Origin: a virus
Direction: 5' to 3' (one strand)
Length of the DNA: 64,000 nt
Virus record (IMG/VR): IMGVR_UViG_3300035181_000357
Span: 1-64,000 of that record
Made by a program: the position numbers and the translations under genes. This document shows positions 1-8,589 of this stretch, piece after piece. Numbering within the stretch: the first letter of the stretch is position 1; each line of letters starts with the position of its first letter. Below the pieces are notes generated by a model, which was not told the origin of the DNA, did not search any database, and saw nothing but the letters and a program-made list of their open reading frames with translations.

Positions 1-2224
1 CTGTTCTTGAATTGAATGAATCTACCTTTGTTCCAGTTAGATAGGTGCTATTGTCATAACTAATTGTAGTTCCACTAGCCTTTACAAACCCAGTTCCGTT
101 TAAGGCCGCTTGTCTACTTGTATCTACAGGATGAACATGGTCTTGTCTTGCGGTTAAAGTAGAAGTTCCTACTGCTACTGTTCCATCCATTAAGGGAGCT
201 ACAGAAGCTAAACCAGTAATGGCATTAAATGAAACAGCTAAAACATTGCCAGTAGTATCTAATGTCATACCATTAGCGGCATCAATAGTAGCATCAGTGT
301 AATTTGCTAACCCATTACTCTGGAATAATTTTATTTTAGAACCGGAACCAATTGCTAAACCTCCTTCAGTATTACCAGTTTTAAGTAGTGATAATACTGG
401 AGCATTATTAGTTGCAACCCCACCATAAATACGAACATAGTTTTGTTGAGACCCTACATTAGTTCCAACATTAATACTTCCTGTTGAACTAGCTGCTGTA
501 GAAACAGTAAAATTGGTTCCAGATAAATACGCCAACGCTAATGTTTGAGCTTGATTAGTCCATTGAAATCCACCAGCATCTACACCACAGATAAATCTAG
601 TTATATTATTAGCATCGGAAGATAAGCTAAAGAGGTTAACTGTTGTTCCACCGCTTGTCTTACCTTGAAAATAAGTGGAGTTTGTTGCTAGAATTATATT
701 GCCGGAAAAACTACCATATCCACCACAAACAATTGGAATATAACCTGAGGTAGTTAAGGAGTTAGAATTCAAAGTCATTAATGTGTAAGGAGTTACTATA
801 GCATCGGCAGTTACAGAAGCGGATAGACCATAGAATGTAAAAGAGCCGCTCTTCATTGATAAATAAGTGTGGCCATAACTAGCATGAGTATTTAATGTTC
901 TAACTTGGTCAGAAACGGTATCAGCAGGATTTACATAAATATTATTACCAATAATAGTAGAAGCGGCTGAATATGTTTGACCAACAAAGCTATACAAAGT
1001 ACCATTAAGTGTTAATTTTATACCCCCATTAATATTACCACTAATATCAAATACTCCAGCTTGCGCTTGATTTAAATGATAGTGACCATTAGTAGCATCA
1101 CCACCTAATAGACCACTTAAACCTTCATGGTTAGTAATAGAGGCTTGACTAATTGAAGTCTTAGATCCAGTTACTGCTTCAATGCGACAAGAACCAGTAG
1201 CACCACTATATGCAGCACCAGTTCCTGTTCTTAGTGTAATCTGGTAAAGAGGAACGATTTCTTGAAAAGGTAAATTTCCAAGAGACAGATTTGCATAAGT
1301 TTCAGCCTGAGCTAAAGCTAATGATGTAAATATGTTTTGGCCTGGAATAATGATGTATTGGAATAAAGGATCCAATGAAGTTGTAGCAAATACGAAATAA
1401 TTAATATAACGTGATGCTATACCTTCTGTTAACTGCCAAGTTGCTCCAGTATATTGATTGTATTGTGGGAATGTAGTTCCAACTCCAAATGGAATAGTAT
1501 TTGTTTTAGTCCAGGTCCAGGTTCCTGTTGCGCCCGTTCTATTAAAAATAGTGTATGGACCATTATCAGCTAATACTGATGTATCAAAGATAATATCTTC
1601 ATCTGCTACCTTACCAGTAGCGATAGAATACGTATTAAATGCGTTAGTTGCGTTACCACCAGCGCCAGCTAAGTCGTAACCAGAAATAGCAAATCCGCTT
1701 AATGCCTCAGTTCCATTTACATTATGTAGGTAATAATGTGTCGACGGATCCATGGTATCACCATGGCGTTCTTCAAAGCAGAACCCATCAGCTAGGGTTG
1801 AATCCCAATAAACATATGCTACTTGAGCAGTTGTCAGAATGTTCCAAGGTGTGGAAGACTGCTGGAAAGTACCTGTATTATCAAAATAAATGAAATACCC
1901 ACCAGTTACATTAGGTAATGTAGTAGTCTGTGTAGTCTTAGTATAAACTACACCATTTACAGTGAATGTAAAATTAGATCCTGTAGGAGCTAGAGTAACT
2001 ACTCGAGTCGTTGAGTTAAATGTTAGAGTAGTACTTGTCCTATCAGGGAATCCTGTCTTTAGAGCTGTTTGATTTGTTAGAGCTAGGGTGCCAGTTAAAC
2101 TAGGTAGCGTATAAACTTGATCAGCTGTTAGAGTTGAGGGATCGAATAGTCCACCAAATCCTCCTCCTGTCTTTCGGACAGTTAAGGATGTAGAGATTTC
2201 CGTTGGATTTTTAATACGATACAT
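1..2224 (-). CDS. Tail-fibre-type structural protein (partial, C-terminus off window)
   Basis: From the ATG at 2224 one open frame of about 741 residues runs off the left edge, so the C-terminus is missing. The protein is rich in Thr, Ser, Gly and Asn, as expected of a beta-structured phage fibre. Near residue 40 it has a short segment ending in GTLALTNQTAL; a relative (GTLALEDNTSL) occurs in the fibre gene at 2628-5393, so the two may share an N-terminal attachment module. Close to the left edge the motif ARQDHVHP appears, a kind of motif I associate with phage fibre and adhesin domains. The start overlaps the stop of the GIY-YIG gene as TAATG, with AGAGGT upstream. Its role in receptor binding is inferred from composition and neighbours. 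Confidence 0.7.
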   Translation of the reverse strand, partial: MYRIKNPTEISTSLTVRKTGGGFGGLFDPSTLTADQVYTLPSLTGTLALTNQTALKTGFPDRTSTTLTFNSTTRVVTLAPTGSNFTFTVNGVVYTKTTQTTTLPNVTGGYFIYFDNTGTFQQSSTPWNILTTAQVAYVYWDSTLADGFCFEERHGDTMDPSTHYYLHNVNGTEALSGFAISGYDLAGAGGNATNAFNTYSIATGKVADEDIIFDTSVLADNGPYTIFNRTGATGTWTWTKTNTIPFGVGTTFPQYNQYTGATWQLTEGIASRYINYFVFATTSLDPLFQYIIIPGQNIFTSLALAQAETYANLSLGNLPFQEIVPLYQITLRTGTGAAYSGATGSCRIEAVTGSKTSISQASITNHEGLSGLLGGDATNGHYHLNQAQAGVFDISGNINGGIKLTLNGTLYSFVGQTYSAASTIIGNNIYVNPADTVSDQVRTLNTHASYGHTYLSMKSGSFTFYGLSASVTADAIVTPYTLMTLNSNSLTTSGYIPIVCGGYGSFSGNIILATNSTYFQGKTSGGTTVNLFSLSSDANNITRFICGVDAGGFQWTNQAQTLALAYLSGTNFTVSTAASSTGSINVGTNVGSQQNYVRIYGGVATNNAPVLSLLKTGNTEGGLAIGSGSKIKLFQSNGLANYTDATIDAANGMTLDTTGNVLAVSFNAITGLASVAPLMDGTVAVGTSTLTARQDHVHPVDTSRQAALNGTGFVKASGTTISYDNSTYLTGTKVDSFNSRT

Positions 2225-2562
2225 TACTTACCTCTGGCCTTTCTAAGTATCCAGGCCTTTTTCATATTTTCTATATATTCTTCAGTGAATTTCTTTGATT
2301 TACCTTTGGTTGCTCCCCTAACAGGTTCACATTTCTCTAAAACATGAAATTCCCAATCAGATTCATTATATTTATTCCAAGAATTCTGTAATTCAGGATT
2401 GTGTCTATAACTTCTCAACCGTCTTATATGTGTTAAGATTCTTCCCCTAATATCTACTGAGCTTCCTATATACCATTTATCATTCTGAGTATTTTTAATT
2501 CCATATACACCAGATATTTTAGGTATATGTGTAATTGTATCTATGTGGTATAATAGGGCCAT
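2224..2562 (-). CDS. GIY-YIG endonuclease, free-standing (homing-type)
   Basis: A 112-residue protein with a GIY-YIG nuclease core. GVYGI (residues 18-22) and KWYIGSS (29-35) form the two signature strands, arginines follow in DIRGR (38-42), and FTEEYIENM (92-100) supplies the expected glutamate. This matches the small Seg-like mobile nucleases of phages, which cut DNA and spread into intergenic sites. No NUMOD or HTH targeting domain is visible. It lies between two fibre genes, overlaps the next start by one base (TAATG) and has AGGAAA upstream of its ATG. It is probably a mobile gene that has inserted into the fibre operon. The nuclease family is clear; homing activity is inferred. Confidence 0.85.
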   Translation of the reverse strand: MALLYHIDTITHIPKISGVYGIKNTQNDKWYIGSSVDIRGRILTHIRRLRSYRHNPELQNSWNKYNESDWEFHVLEKCEPVRGATKGKSKKFTEEYIENMKKAWILRKARGK

Positions 2563-2589
2563 GTCGTTTCCTAAATCGTCTGGCTAGGA

Positions 2590-2609
2590 CGGGATACCGA
2601 AGTATCCCG
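2590..2609 (-). terminator. UUCG-capped hairpin between fibre gene and GIY-YIG gene
   Basis: A perfect 8-bp stem with loop CGAA on the plus strand, which reads as TTCG on the minus strand, so the transcript forms the very stable C(UUCG)G tetraloop. There is no U-run after it, so it may be a processing or mRNA-stability element and not a full terminator. It separates the 921-residue fibre gene from the nuclease gene. Confidence 0.5.
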
Positions 2610-2627
2610 ACTTAGGGAAGCTCTAAA

Positions 2628-5393
2628 TTATAATAAGAAGGCTTTTACTCTAAAGTACATTGTTACTGCTGTTCCAGTTGCTGTAGAAGCGGCTAGCAAT
2701 CTCATAGATCCAGCACTAACATCAGATGTGAATGTTACACCATGAGTACCGATTGAATCATCTTCTATAACCATCAACTGGGTTGTTGATGCAGAAGTCT
2801 GGAGAACCGTTAAATATCCTACTGTATAATTTCCAGCGCCTCTTGATAATTGATACTCTATTCTAACACTTCTGTACGTTGCTACTGCCCAAGAACATCC
2901 AGTGACTAAAGCTGCTGCCTGGTTATCAGCAATCGTAGCTGTGTTGTTCTGTAGGCCTAGGTCATTTATAAGTATGTTATTGACTTTAGAGATCGTTGTC
3001 GCAAAGCTGTTAGCTGCTGTAGTCACATCTCCTGTCATTGCTACTGTTTGGATCACAGTACCAGAGAAAGTAAATGTAGCACCTAACGTCAGAGCCTGGG
3101 CAACCGCAGTTCCACCAGTAGAGTTACCTACTATCGATACAGTAGGTACAGATTGGAGATCTGTGTAAAGAACAGTAGAATAGGCTGGGGCATTTGCAAC
3201 TGTACCAGTACCAGTAGAAGTTAGGAACTGTTTAGCATTGGTAGTGTTACCAGCTAATCTTGTAGGTACGCCACCAGTACCACCATAAGTGATATCACCA
3301 ATAGCAGCCATTGGGGTATTTAGATTGGCATTCCACTTACTAACGCCATTGGCAATCAAAGTACATGAACCATATGGTGCTGTGATATTGATTGAAGTCA
3401 AAGCACTATTTACAGTATCAGTACCATTACGTGCAATCGTGATAAACACGGTTGGTGTAATAGAACCAGACATATCTACGATGGTAACACGCTGGCCTGT
3501 GGTAGTAGCAGGTGGGAGAGTGATAGTACGAGTAGCTGTTAAAGAAGTGATATATACAATAATATCGTTCCTTAAAGTCACAGTATAGTTTGCATCAGCA
3601 ACAGCTACAGGAATTTCCTCATATACGAGGATAGTCCATTTACCAGCTCCGTTGCTTTCTAGGCAAGTAGCACCATAAGCAGATGATATAACATTAGTGG
3701 TCTGACCTTCGATAGTATCAGTACCAGCTCTTGTAATCGTGATAGTATTAGTCGATGTTACAGATCCAGATTCGTCAAATATCCAGAGGATCTGACCAGC
3801 AGTCGTTGCGGCTGGGAGCGTGATGGTTCTAGCTGCTGTGATAGAGGTAACAGCTACATATGCATCCTGAGTAGTAGCGATCGTGTAAGCAGTATCTACT
3901 ACCGTCAAACGATTCTTAGTAGCAGGAGTGTAACCAAGGTCTGACCAGGTGTAGGCTAATAACGTCTTAGCCTGGGCTACAGTCATATCTGTTGGATTTG
4001 TCACACCAGCTGTATTGTTACCTTTGAAGGTATTGGCTGGGGCGGTTGCTAACTTTGCATTCGTTACAGCATTAGCTGCAATAGTTAATACAACCGAGTT
4101 AGCAGGTGAGGTTACATCACCACCAGTAAATGCTACTGTTTGGAGTGCAGAACCAGAGAATGTTAATGCTGCACCGAGTGTGATATTGGTGGCATTAGCT
4201 GATCCGGCAGTTGGATTACCTACTAAGCTTGAAGCTGCGACAGTTTGGAATTTACCATAAGTAACCGCGTTATTTAATATAGTAGCAATACCAGTAGCAC
4301 CAACGGTAAAATCACCTGAAAACCAGGTGTTATCTATACTTACTGTGGTCGTAGTTAATTTAACACCGTTATTGAAGGTATAAGAAGCAGCTACTGAATA
4401 CTGTACCCACTGAGTTCCATTATATGCCCACTGCTGATCCGCATTTGAACCAGATCTGATAAAGATCAGGTCTCCATCTACTGCCACACCTGTCCCAGAC
4501 TGGCCTTCTAATGGAGTCGTAGGAGTTGAGCCACCACCAACCCAGGTTACATTTCCTGTGATACCTGCTACTACGAATACCTTATTATTGTATGAGGCCA
4601 TCGCACCAGTTAAATTGGTATATAGTACTCTATCACCGATGGCATAAGTATATGACTGAGCAGCGTTAGTTAATGCTGTTGGGAGAGCCGTGGTATAATT
4701 TACAGTATCAATTATTGCTACAGGAGGTCTGACGCTGATCCCTACCTTAGCTGCATTAACCTGCCCCACAGTAGCGAGAGCCTGCACATTAGTAGAAGTA
4801 TTAGTTACTAGGGGAGGATATGCTAGAGTCTGACCATCTAGGCCAGGATCTTTCTTAACCAGATTTGCATACTCTGCATTAGTTAGAAGACCACCAACAG
4901 ATGTTGCAGCATTAGAAGCTAATGGGATATTGAAAGTATGGGTATTGACATTGTTGTTGACACTCACCCATGTTGGGCCAGTATTTGTACCAGATACTAC
5001 TGTAGCAGCGAACGTCTGAGCATTGTAAGTAGCAGTTGAAATGCCATTTAATGAACTTAAACTGGCTGTTCCAGCTGGAATCCAAGATAAAGTAGTACCA
5101 CCATTATTAGATAGAACATATCCGCTGTTACCAGTTGTAGTAGGTAACATAGCTAGGAGAGATGTATTATCTTCTAAAGCCAGGGTACCAGATCTGTTTA
5201 CAAACGAGAAGGTTTTATCAGAAGTGGTTATGTTCGCAGCACTGACGATTGCTTTAAAAGCTGAAGCTACAGCCCCAGTACCACCTTGTAAACTTATAGT
5301 ACCATCAGGATTATAGGCGAAGGATCTTACTAACGTTCCGTTATTGGCTACGACGGACCATGATGAGTTTAGACTAAGAATCTGTTTAGCCAT
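2628..5393 (-). CDS. Large tail-fibre-type protein, 921 aa
   Basis: A long protein rich in Thr, Ala, Ser and Asn with very few charged residues, typical of phage fibres. It contains two related blocks of roughly 95 residues (around residues 500 and 600), each starting with a D-Y-T/A-x-T-V/I segment, then ARTITLPAATTAGQ or TRTITLPPATTTGQ, then an ITITRAGTDT or ITIARNGTDT segment, ending in G-K/S-KW. A second repeated motif is SLVGNPTAGSANAT / VSIVGNSTGGTAVAQ followed by LTFSG or FTFSG. The internal repeats suggest a repeating beta fold. The start has an SD (AGGAG) inside a small hairpin at 5399-5419. Role inferred from composition and position. Confidence 0.75.
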   Translation of the reverse strand: MAKQILSLNSSWSVVANNGTLVRSFAYNPDGTISLQGGTGAVASAFKAIVSAANITTSDKTFSFVNRSGTLALEDNTSLLAMLPTTTGNSGYVLSNNGGTTLSWIPAGTASLSSLNGISTATYNAQTFAATVVSGTNTGPTWVSVNNNVNTHTFNIPLASNAATSVGGLLTNAEYANLVKKDPGLDGQTLAYPPLVTNTSTNVQALATVGQVNAAKVGISVRPPVAIIDTVNYTTALPTALTNAAQSYTYAIGDRVLYTNLTGAMASYNNKVFVVAGITGNVTWVGGGSTPTTPLEGQSGTGVAVDGDLIFIRSGSNADQQWAYNGTQWVQYSVAASYTFNNGVKLTTTTVSIDNTWFSGDFTVGATGIATILNNAVTYGKFQTVAASSLVGNPTAGSANATNITLGAALTFSGSALQTVAFTGGDVTSPANSVVLTIAANAVTNAKLATAPANTFKGNNTAGVTNPTDMTVAQAKTLLAYTWSDLGYTPATKNRLTVVDTAYTIATTQDAYVAVTSITAARTITLPAATTAGQILWIFDESGSVTSTNTITITRAGTDTIEGQTTNVISSAYGATCLESNGAGKWTILVYEEIPVAVADANYTVTLRNDIIVYITSLTATRTITLPPATTTGQRVTIVDMSGSITPTVFITIARNGTDTVNSALTSINITAPYGSCTLIANGVSKWNANLNTPMAAIGDITYGGTGGVPTRLAGNTTNAKQFLTSTGTGTVANAPAYSTVLYTDLQSVPTVSIVGNSTGGTAVAQALTLGATFTFSGTVIQTVAMTGDVTTAANSFATTISKVNNILINDLGLQNNTATIADNQAAALVTGCSWAVATYRSVRIEYQLSRGAGNYTVGYLTVLQTSASTTQLMVIEDDSIGTHGVTFTSDVSAGSMRLLAASTATGTAVTMYFRVKAFLL

Positions 5394-5398
5394 TTTTA

Positions 5399-5419
5399 CA
5401 TTCTCCTACTAAGAGAATG
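5399..5419 (-). promoter_or_regulatory. Hairpin carrying the ribosome binding site of the fibre gene
   Basis: A 7-bp stem (CATTCTC / GAGAATG) with a 7-base loop lies immediately before the ATG at 5393. On the minus strand the AGGAG is at the loop/3'-arm junction, so folding could limit ribosome access. A similar ATTCTC/GAGAAT stem occurs before the gene at 16722-17027. Function not shown by sequence alone. Confidence 0.35.
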
Positions 5420-5425
5420 AAAGTC

Positions 5426-6106
5426 CTAGACTGGCAATGAGATTCTAAATAGCTGAATTATTCTAGAAAATGCCCCAGAGTTATCCGTGGTCACACGTAG
5501 ACTGAGATTCCCAACAGAAATAATGGAATCGAAGGATGTTCCACAGGCAACGCCTATTGCACATCCAACAGTCTGGAATATGTTTACGTTTGTACCATCG
5601 TGAATTAGATAAATTTGACCTGTCTCATATCCAGAATTATCAGAATTTCTAATAGAATAAGTATATTGGACTGCTCTATAAACTGCTATTGCCAACGAAT
5701 CGATAATAATATTTGGAGAATTGGTGTTCACTGTTGCAGAAAAATTACTGGTGAAGATTGGAGCTTCTACTGATCCTGTAAATTCTGTAGTTCGATCTGC
5801 ATTTATTCTGGCTATGTCAGCATTAGAAGAATCACGAACAACAAATACAGTATTTAAAGTATCATAGCCTTTAAAACTAACAGGACCAAGCGCATTAGTA
5901 ATGGTGATGTTGGTACCACCATTATATGCTCCCTGTAGACTTCCACTAGTTCCAGAACCACCGACGACCAACGATGGATCGATCTTCCCATCGACCCCTG
6001 TGATTACTACTTTACCAGCATCCGCTATTCCAGTACTAACGTCAACAGTAAATATCTGTCCAAACGTAGCTGGGTTATTGGGATTCCTGGTAAGAAGAGT
6101 ATACAA
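5426..6106 (-). CDS. Tail-fibre-associated structural protein, 226 aa
   Basis: A Ser/Thr/Asn/Gly-rich protein. Residues 1-50 contain a start typical of phage fibre proteins (NPNNPATFGQIFTVD, then GKVVITGVDGKIDPSLV). A central part with NTVFVVRDSSNADIARI and TTEFTGSVEAP resembles sequence found just before chaperone-type or trimerising ends of phage fibres. It lies 32 bases upstream of the large fibre gene, with which it is probably cotranscribed. A short fibre or fibre-tip protein is likely; no catalytic motif is visible. Confidence 0.6.
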   Translation of the reverse strand: MYTLLTRNPNNPATFGQIFTVDVSTGIADAGKVVITGVDGKIDPSLVVGGSGTSGSLQGAYNGGTNITITNALGPVSFKGYDTLNTVFVVRDSSNADIARINADRTTEFTGSVEAPIFTSNFSATVNTNSPNIIIDSLAIAVYRAVQYTYSIRNSDNSGYETGQIYLIHDGTNVNIFQTVGCAIGVACGTSFDSIISVGNLSLRVTTDNSGAFSRIIQLFRISLPV

Positions 6107-6136
6107 CGGTTCCTCACTTAATTAGATACGAGAAAC

Positions 6137-6646
6137 TTATTCTCTTCGTCTCATTCTTTCCAGGACTATCTCAGCAATGGACACAGATACGAATTCATCA
6201 ATGTTCCTACCGAAATTTCCGAGGGTCTTAATCAGAGAGCTCGATACCTCGACATACTTGGGACTTGGTGTGATATAGATAGTGCTTACGAATGGATTTA
6301 AGTGATGGTTTATATTTTCGATAGAGCGTTCGTAATTGAAATCTTCAGAAGATCTCAATCCCCTCAACATTACCCATATCTCTCTAGATGCGGCATAATC
6401 TACACAAAGATCACCATCTGTTAGCACATCTATGGTTATCCTACTTAGATCATCTGGACTAAATTTACTATCTAGAGATCTGTAGATTAAATCCATTCTT
6501 TCATGTTTTTCAAACAGATATTTTTTACCAGGATTATCAGCAATAAGAATAGTCAGGTGCTTAAATAGTATAAGACCTTGTCTTATAGTATCTATATGTC
6601 CTAGATGAACTGGATCAAACGACCCAGCATATAATCCCTTCTCCAT
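6137..6646 (-). CDS. coaD: Phosphopantetheine adenylyltransferase (CoaD-like)
   Basis: CoaD adenylates 4'-phosphopantetheine with ATP to give dephospho-CoA, the penultimate step of coenzyme A synthesis. The 169-residue length matches bacterial CoaD (about 160). Visible motifs: GSFDPVHLGH (residues 8-17, the T/HxGH nucleotidyltransferase signature), RGLRSSEDFNYE (95-106) and NINHHL (111-116), which are specific to CoaD within this superfamily, and SSSLIK (135-140), corresponding to the ISSTxxR/K phosphate motif. It overlaps the DHH phosphoesterase gene by 32 bases, so both are in one operon. A CoaD gene is unusual in a phage. A related cytidylyl- or NMN-adenylyltransferase is less likely because of the RGLR and NxxL motifs. 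Confidence 0.85.
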   Translation of the reverse strand: MEKGLYAGSFDPVHLGHIDTIRQGLILFKHLTILIADNPGKKYLFEKHERMDLIYRSLDSKFSPDDLSRITIDVLTDGDLCVDYAASREIWVMLRGLRSSEDFNYERSIENINHHLNPFVSTIYITPSPKYVEVSSSLIKTLGNFGRNIDEFVSVSIAEIVLERMRRRE

Positions 6647-7586
6647 ACAACGCCTCTTCTATCAAGCTAAAGATAGTCCTACTAGTATGGAGTCTGAATC
6701 CTGCAGCACGATCATGGCCTCCACCACCTTTGAATGTACTAGCTATATATCCTGCACTAATTTTATCATTAGAACGTAAGCTAACAGATAAACCTATCTC
6801 GGTCTTACCATCTAATGTAATGTTCCTAAGTTCCCAACCTACGATCAAGTCCATGCCATCTAGACGCAACATCTCGGCCAGATCACTGATACTCGAGTCT
6901 CCATTATAGAAGGCCACATTGAAACCATTTATAGTTTTTAGTATACAGTTCTTTTTACGATTTAATGTTCTTAACTGATCTGTCTTGAACATGATAGAAG
7001 CCAGCTGTCTGTCATGTGGGGTTGGAATCCCATAGTATGAATTACCAAGCAGATTTAGATATAGAGATTGAGATCTAGACTCCTCGAATCTGGGATCATC
7101 AGATAGGAAACAATCAGCAATCCCTGCTAGCTCAGCTGCAGAAGTATCATCGCTAGAAATCCACGAAAACTGTAGTGCGACTTCATAAGCAAGAACAGCC
7201 CCAGACTCACCCTTACTATTAAGTCCGAACAGAATCTGGTTGGGATATTTTTCAATATAAGGAGCCAGATCAGCCAATCTACTGACATGGTGATCCAAAA
7301 TCTTCGCACCAGCTTTTAAGAAATCCTCTAACTGATCTGCTGGAGGACATGTATCCACAAACAGAGAATTCTCTGTAACGGATATTTTCTTATATGCTGT
7401 AACAGGATATAAGAAATCTGCATTATCCATGTTCTCGAACGGGACATACTTAAGTAGAAGATTTCTACCCATGATACCATCAGGACAGTAACTGTGAAAA
7501 TATAGTCTCTTAGTCTTCTCAATATTCTCTGAGAAATCCGACAACATGTCATCATTAATTATCTCTAACTGGTCTAATCTTAACAT
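6615..7586 (-). CDS. DHH/DHHA1-family phosphoesterase
   Basis: A two-domain phosphoesterase of the RecJ / NrnA / GdpP superfamily. Counting from ATG 7586: HSYCPDG (H31, D36), VDTCPP (D78), the DHH triad (98-100), and near the C-terminus GGGGHDRAAGF of the DHHA1 domain. Substrates in the family include nanoRNA, pAp and cyclic dinucleotides; the sequence does not say which applies here. The frame is open further upstream to a GTG at 7628, but that stretch is the hairpin at 7605-7626, and ATG 7586 has GAGG 8 bases upstream, so I chose 7586 (323 residues). It overlaps CoaD. Possible roles are nucleotide recycling or destroying a defence signal; both are inference. Confidence 0.85.
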   Translation of the reverse strand: MLRLDQLEIINDDMLSDFSENIEKTKRLYFHSYCPDGIMGRNLLLKYVPFENMDNADFLYPVTAYKKISVTENSLFVDTCPPADQLEDFLKAGAKILDHHVSRLADLAPYIEKYPNQILFGLNSKGESGAVLAYEVALQFSWISSDDTSAAELAGIADCFLSDDPRFEESRSQSLYLNLLGNSYYGIPTPHDRQLASIMFKTDQLRTLNRKKNCILKTINGFNVAFYNGDSSISDLAEMLRLDGMDLIVGWELRNITLDGKTEIGLSVSLRSNDKISAGYIASTFKGGGGHDRAAGFRLHTSRTIFSLIEEALYGEGIICWVV

Positions 7587-7604
7587 ATCATCCTCAGATA
7601 ATAA

Positions 7605-7626
7605 GTACGGGACCGAAATCCCGTAC
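7605..7626 (-). terminator. Hairpin between zinc-protein gene and DHH gene
   Basis: An 8-bp perfect stem (GTACGGGA / TCCCGTAC) with a 6-base loop, followed on the minus strand by a T-rich stretch. It lies 16 bases after the stop of the small zinc protein and 19 bases before the ATG chosen for the DHH gene, which fits a partial terminator or attenuator. Confidence 0.5.
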
Positions 7627-7641
7627 ACATAATCCTTCTAT

Positions 7642-7806
7642 TTATTTAGATATCGTACATTCCTTACATTCACAATATTCACATTTGACACAGTAGAAAT
7701 AGTCACCCTCTTTATCATGAACTAAAGGAGCATCTATAGTAACTTCCTGACCTTTGTATCTGGCATGAATTTCACAACCGTTAGGGCAAACTCGATCACT
7801 GTCCAC
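7642..7806 (-). CDS. Small zinc-ribbon-like protein, 54 aa
   Basis: A short GTG-start gene. It has seven cysteines: CPNGC at residues 7-11, then a cluster CVKCEYCECKEC at 39-50. The paired CxxxC and CxxC arrangement suggests zinc binding. An in-frame TAA lies just before the GTG, and GAGAT is a weak SD. The start overlaps the end of the 251-residue gene by 11 bases, as is common in this genome. The reading frame fills a gap that is otherwise uncoded. The function is unknown; a small zinc adaptor or nucleic-acid-binding protein is possible. Confidence 0.6.
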   Translation of the reverse strand: MDSDRVCPNGCEIHARYKGQEVTIDAPLVHDKEGDYFYCVKCEYCECKECTISK

Positions 7807-8551
7807 TTAAGATCTCGTTAATGAAGTCTTTAGCTTCCTGCCAAGTCAACACAGCACTAGCAGCAGCGACTTCATCATAATCCATATCTAATTTGCTGGC
7901 AATGTATCGGATAGCAGCTTCAGGACCGTTCTTGACTTCGATGAAGAACTTACTGAGATTCCCTTCTGCGAAGGATACGAATTGGTTACTCTTATTAGAA
8001 TCTTCGATTCTTTCAAGCATCTCTAGATTGGATTGTTTGTCATCTTCATTCCAGGAATTACCAGCTTCATCAAGCACACGTACAATTCTGGAATTAGGGG
8101 ATGAAGTCTTAGTGTTACCTGCTGTCAGGAATTCTGAGACAGCCTCAGACTCAGTGGCCAAACTAACTCGACCGAGTGAGCCAAACTTGATACGACCTAG
8201 GGAACGTAAGTGGAGATCAAGAGTAACTACTTCTGTCCCGACTTGCAATGCACATTCCTCATTGTCTAGAAGCAGACCACCAGATAGAAGGTAGTAGAGC
8301 TGGTCTGAGCTAACCTGAATACTAACAGCCACAGACTTAACATCTGGAGAAGCAATCTCTTCGTCGTCCTCGGCATAGTCTTTAAGGTGCTCAGCATAGA
8401 TATCAGCGACTTCTTTGTTGTGCTTAGAGTCTAAGATTCCAACGATATAGTAAGTTGGGAGCTCATCACTATCTTTCAGATGCTGGAAAAGATTCCAGCT
8501 AATCTCTAGTGCCTCAGCTTGTTTCTCGGTAATTGGTGTAAATTGATACAT
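7796..8551 (-). CDS. Hypothetical protein, 251 aa
   Basis: Not recognised. The protein is acidic and soluble, with no membrane segment or cysteine pairs. The middle (about residues 75-135) looks beta-rich and the C-terminus (205-251) helical, with an AAIRYIASKLDMDYDEVAAASAVL-like helical pair that could be a small protein-interaction domain (only part quoted in other notes). It sits at the head of the zinc protein, DHH and CoaD genes and follows the nucleotide-metabolism cluster. No function is proposed. Confidence 0.75.
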   Translation of the reverse strand: MYQFTPITEKQAEALEISWNLFQHLKDSDELPTYYIVGILDSKHNKEVADIYAEHLKDYAEDDEEIASPDVKSVAVSIQVSSDQLYYLLSGGLLLDNEECALQVGTEVVTLDLHLRSLGRIKFGSLGRVSLATESEAVSEFLTAGNTKTSSPNSRIVRVLDEAGNSWNEDDKQSNLEMLERIEDSNKSNQFVSFAEGNLSKFFIEVKNGPEAAIRYIASKLDMDYDEVAAASAVLTWQEAKDFINEILSGQ

Positions 8552-8589
8552 ATGTATGCCTCACTATTAACTGAATCTAGAAGTCTAGC

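Noticed and set aside
7605-7628. GTG start at 7628 for the DHH protein
   Set aside because: The segment is a palindromic hairpin and lacks an SD; ATG 7586 has GAGG at proper distance.
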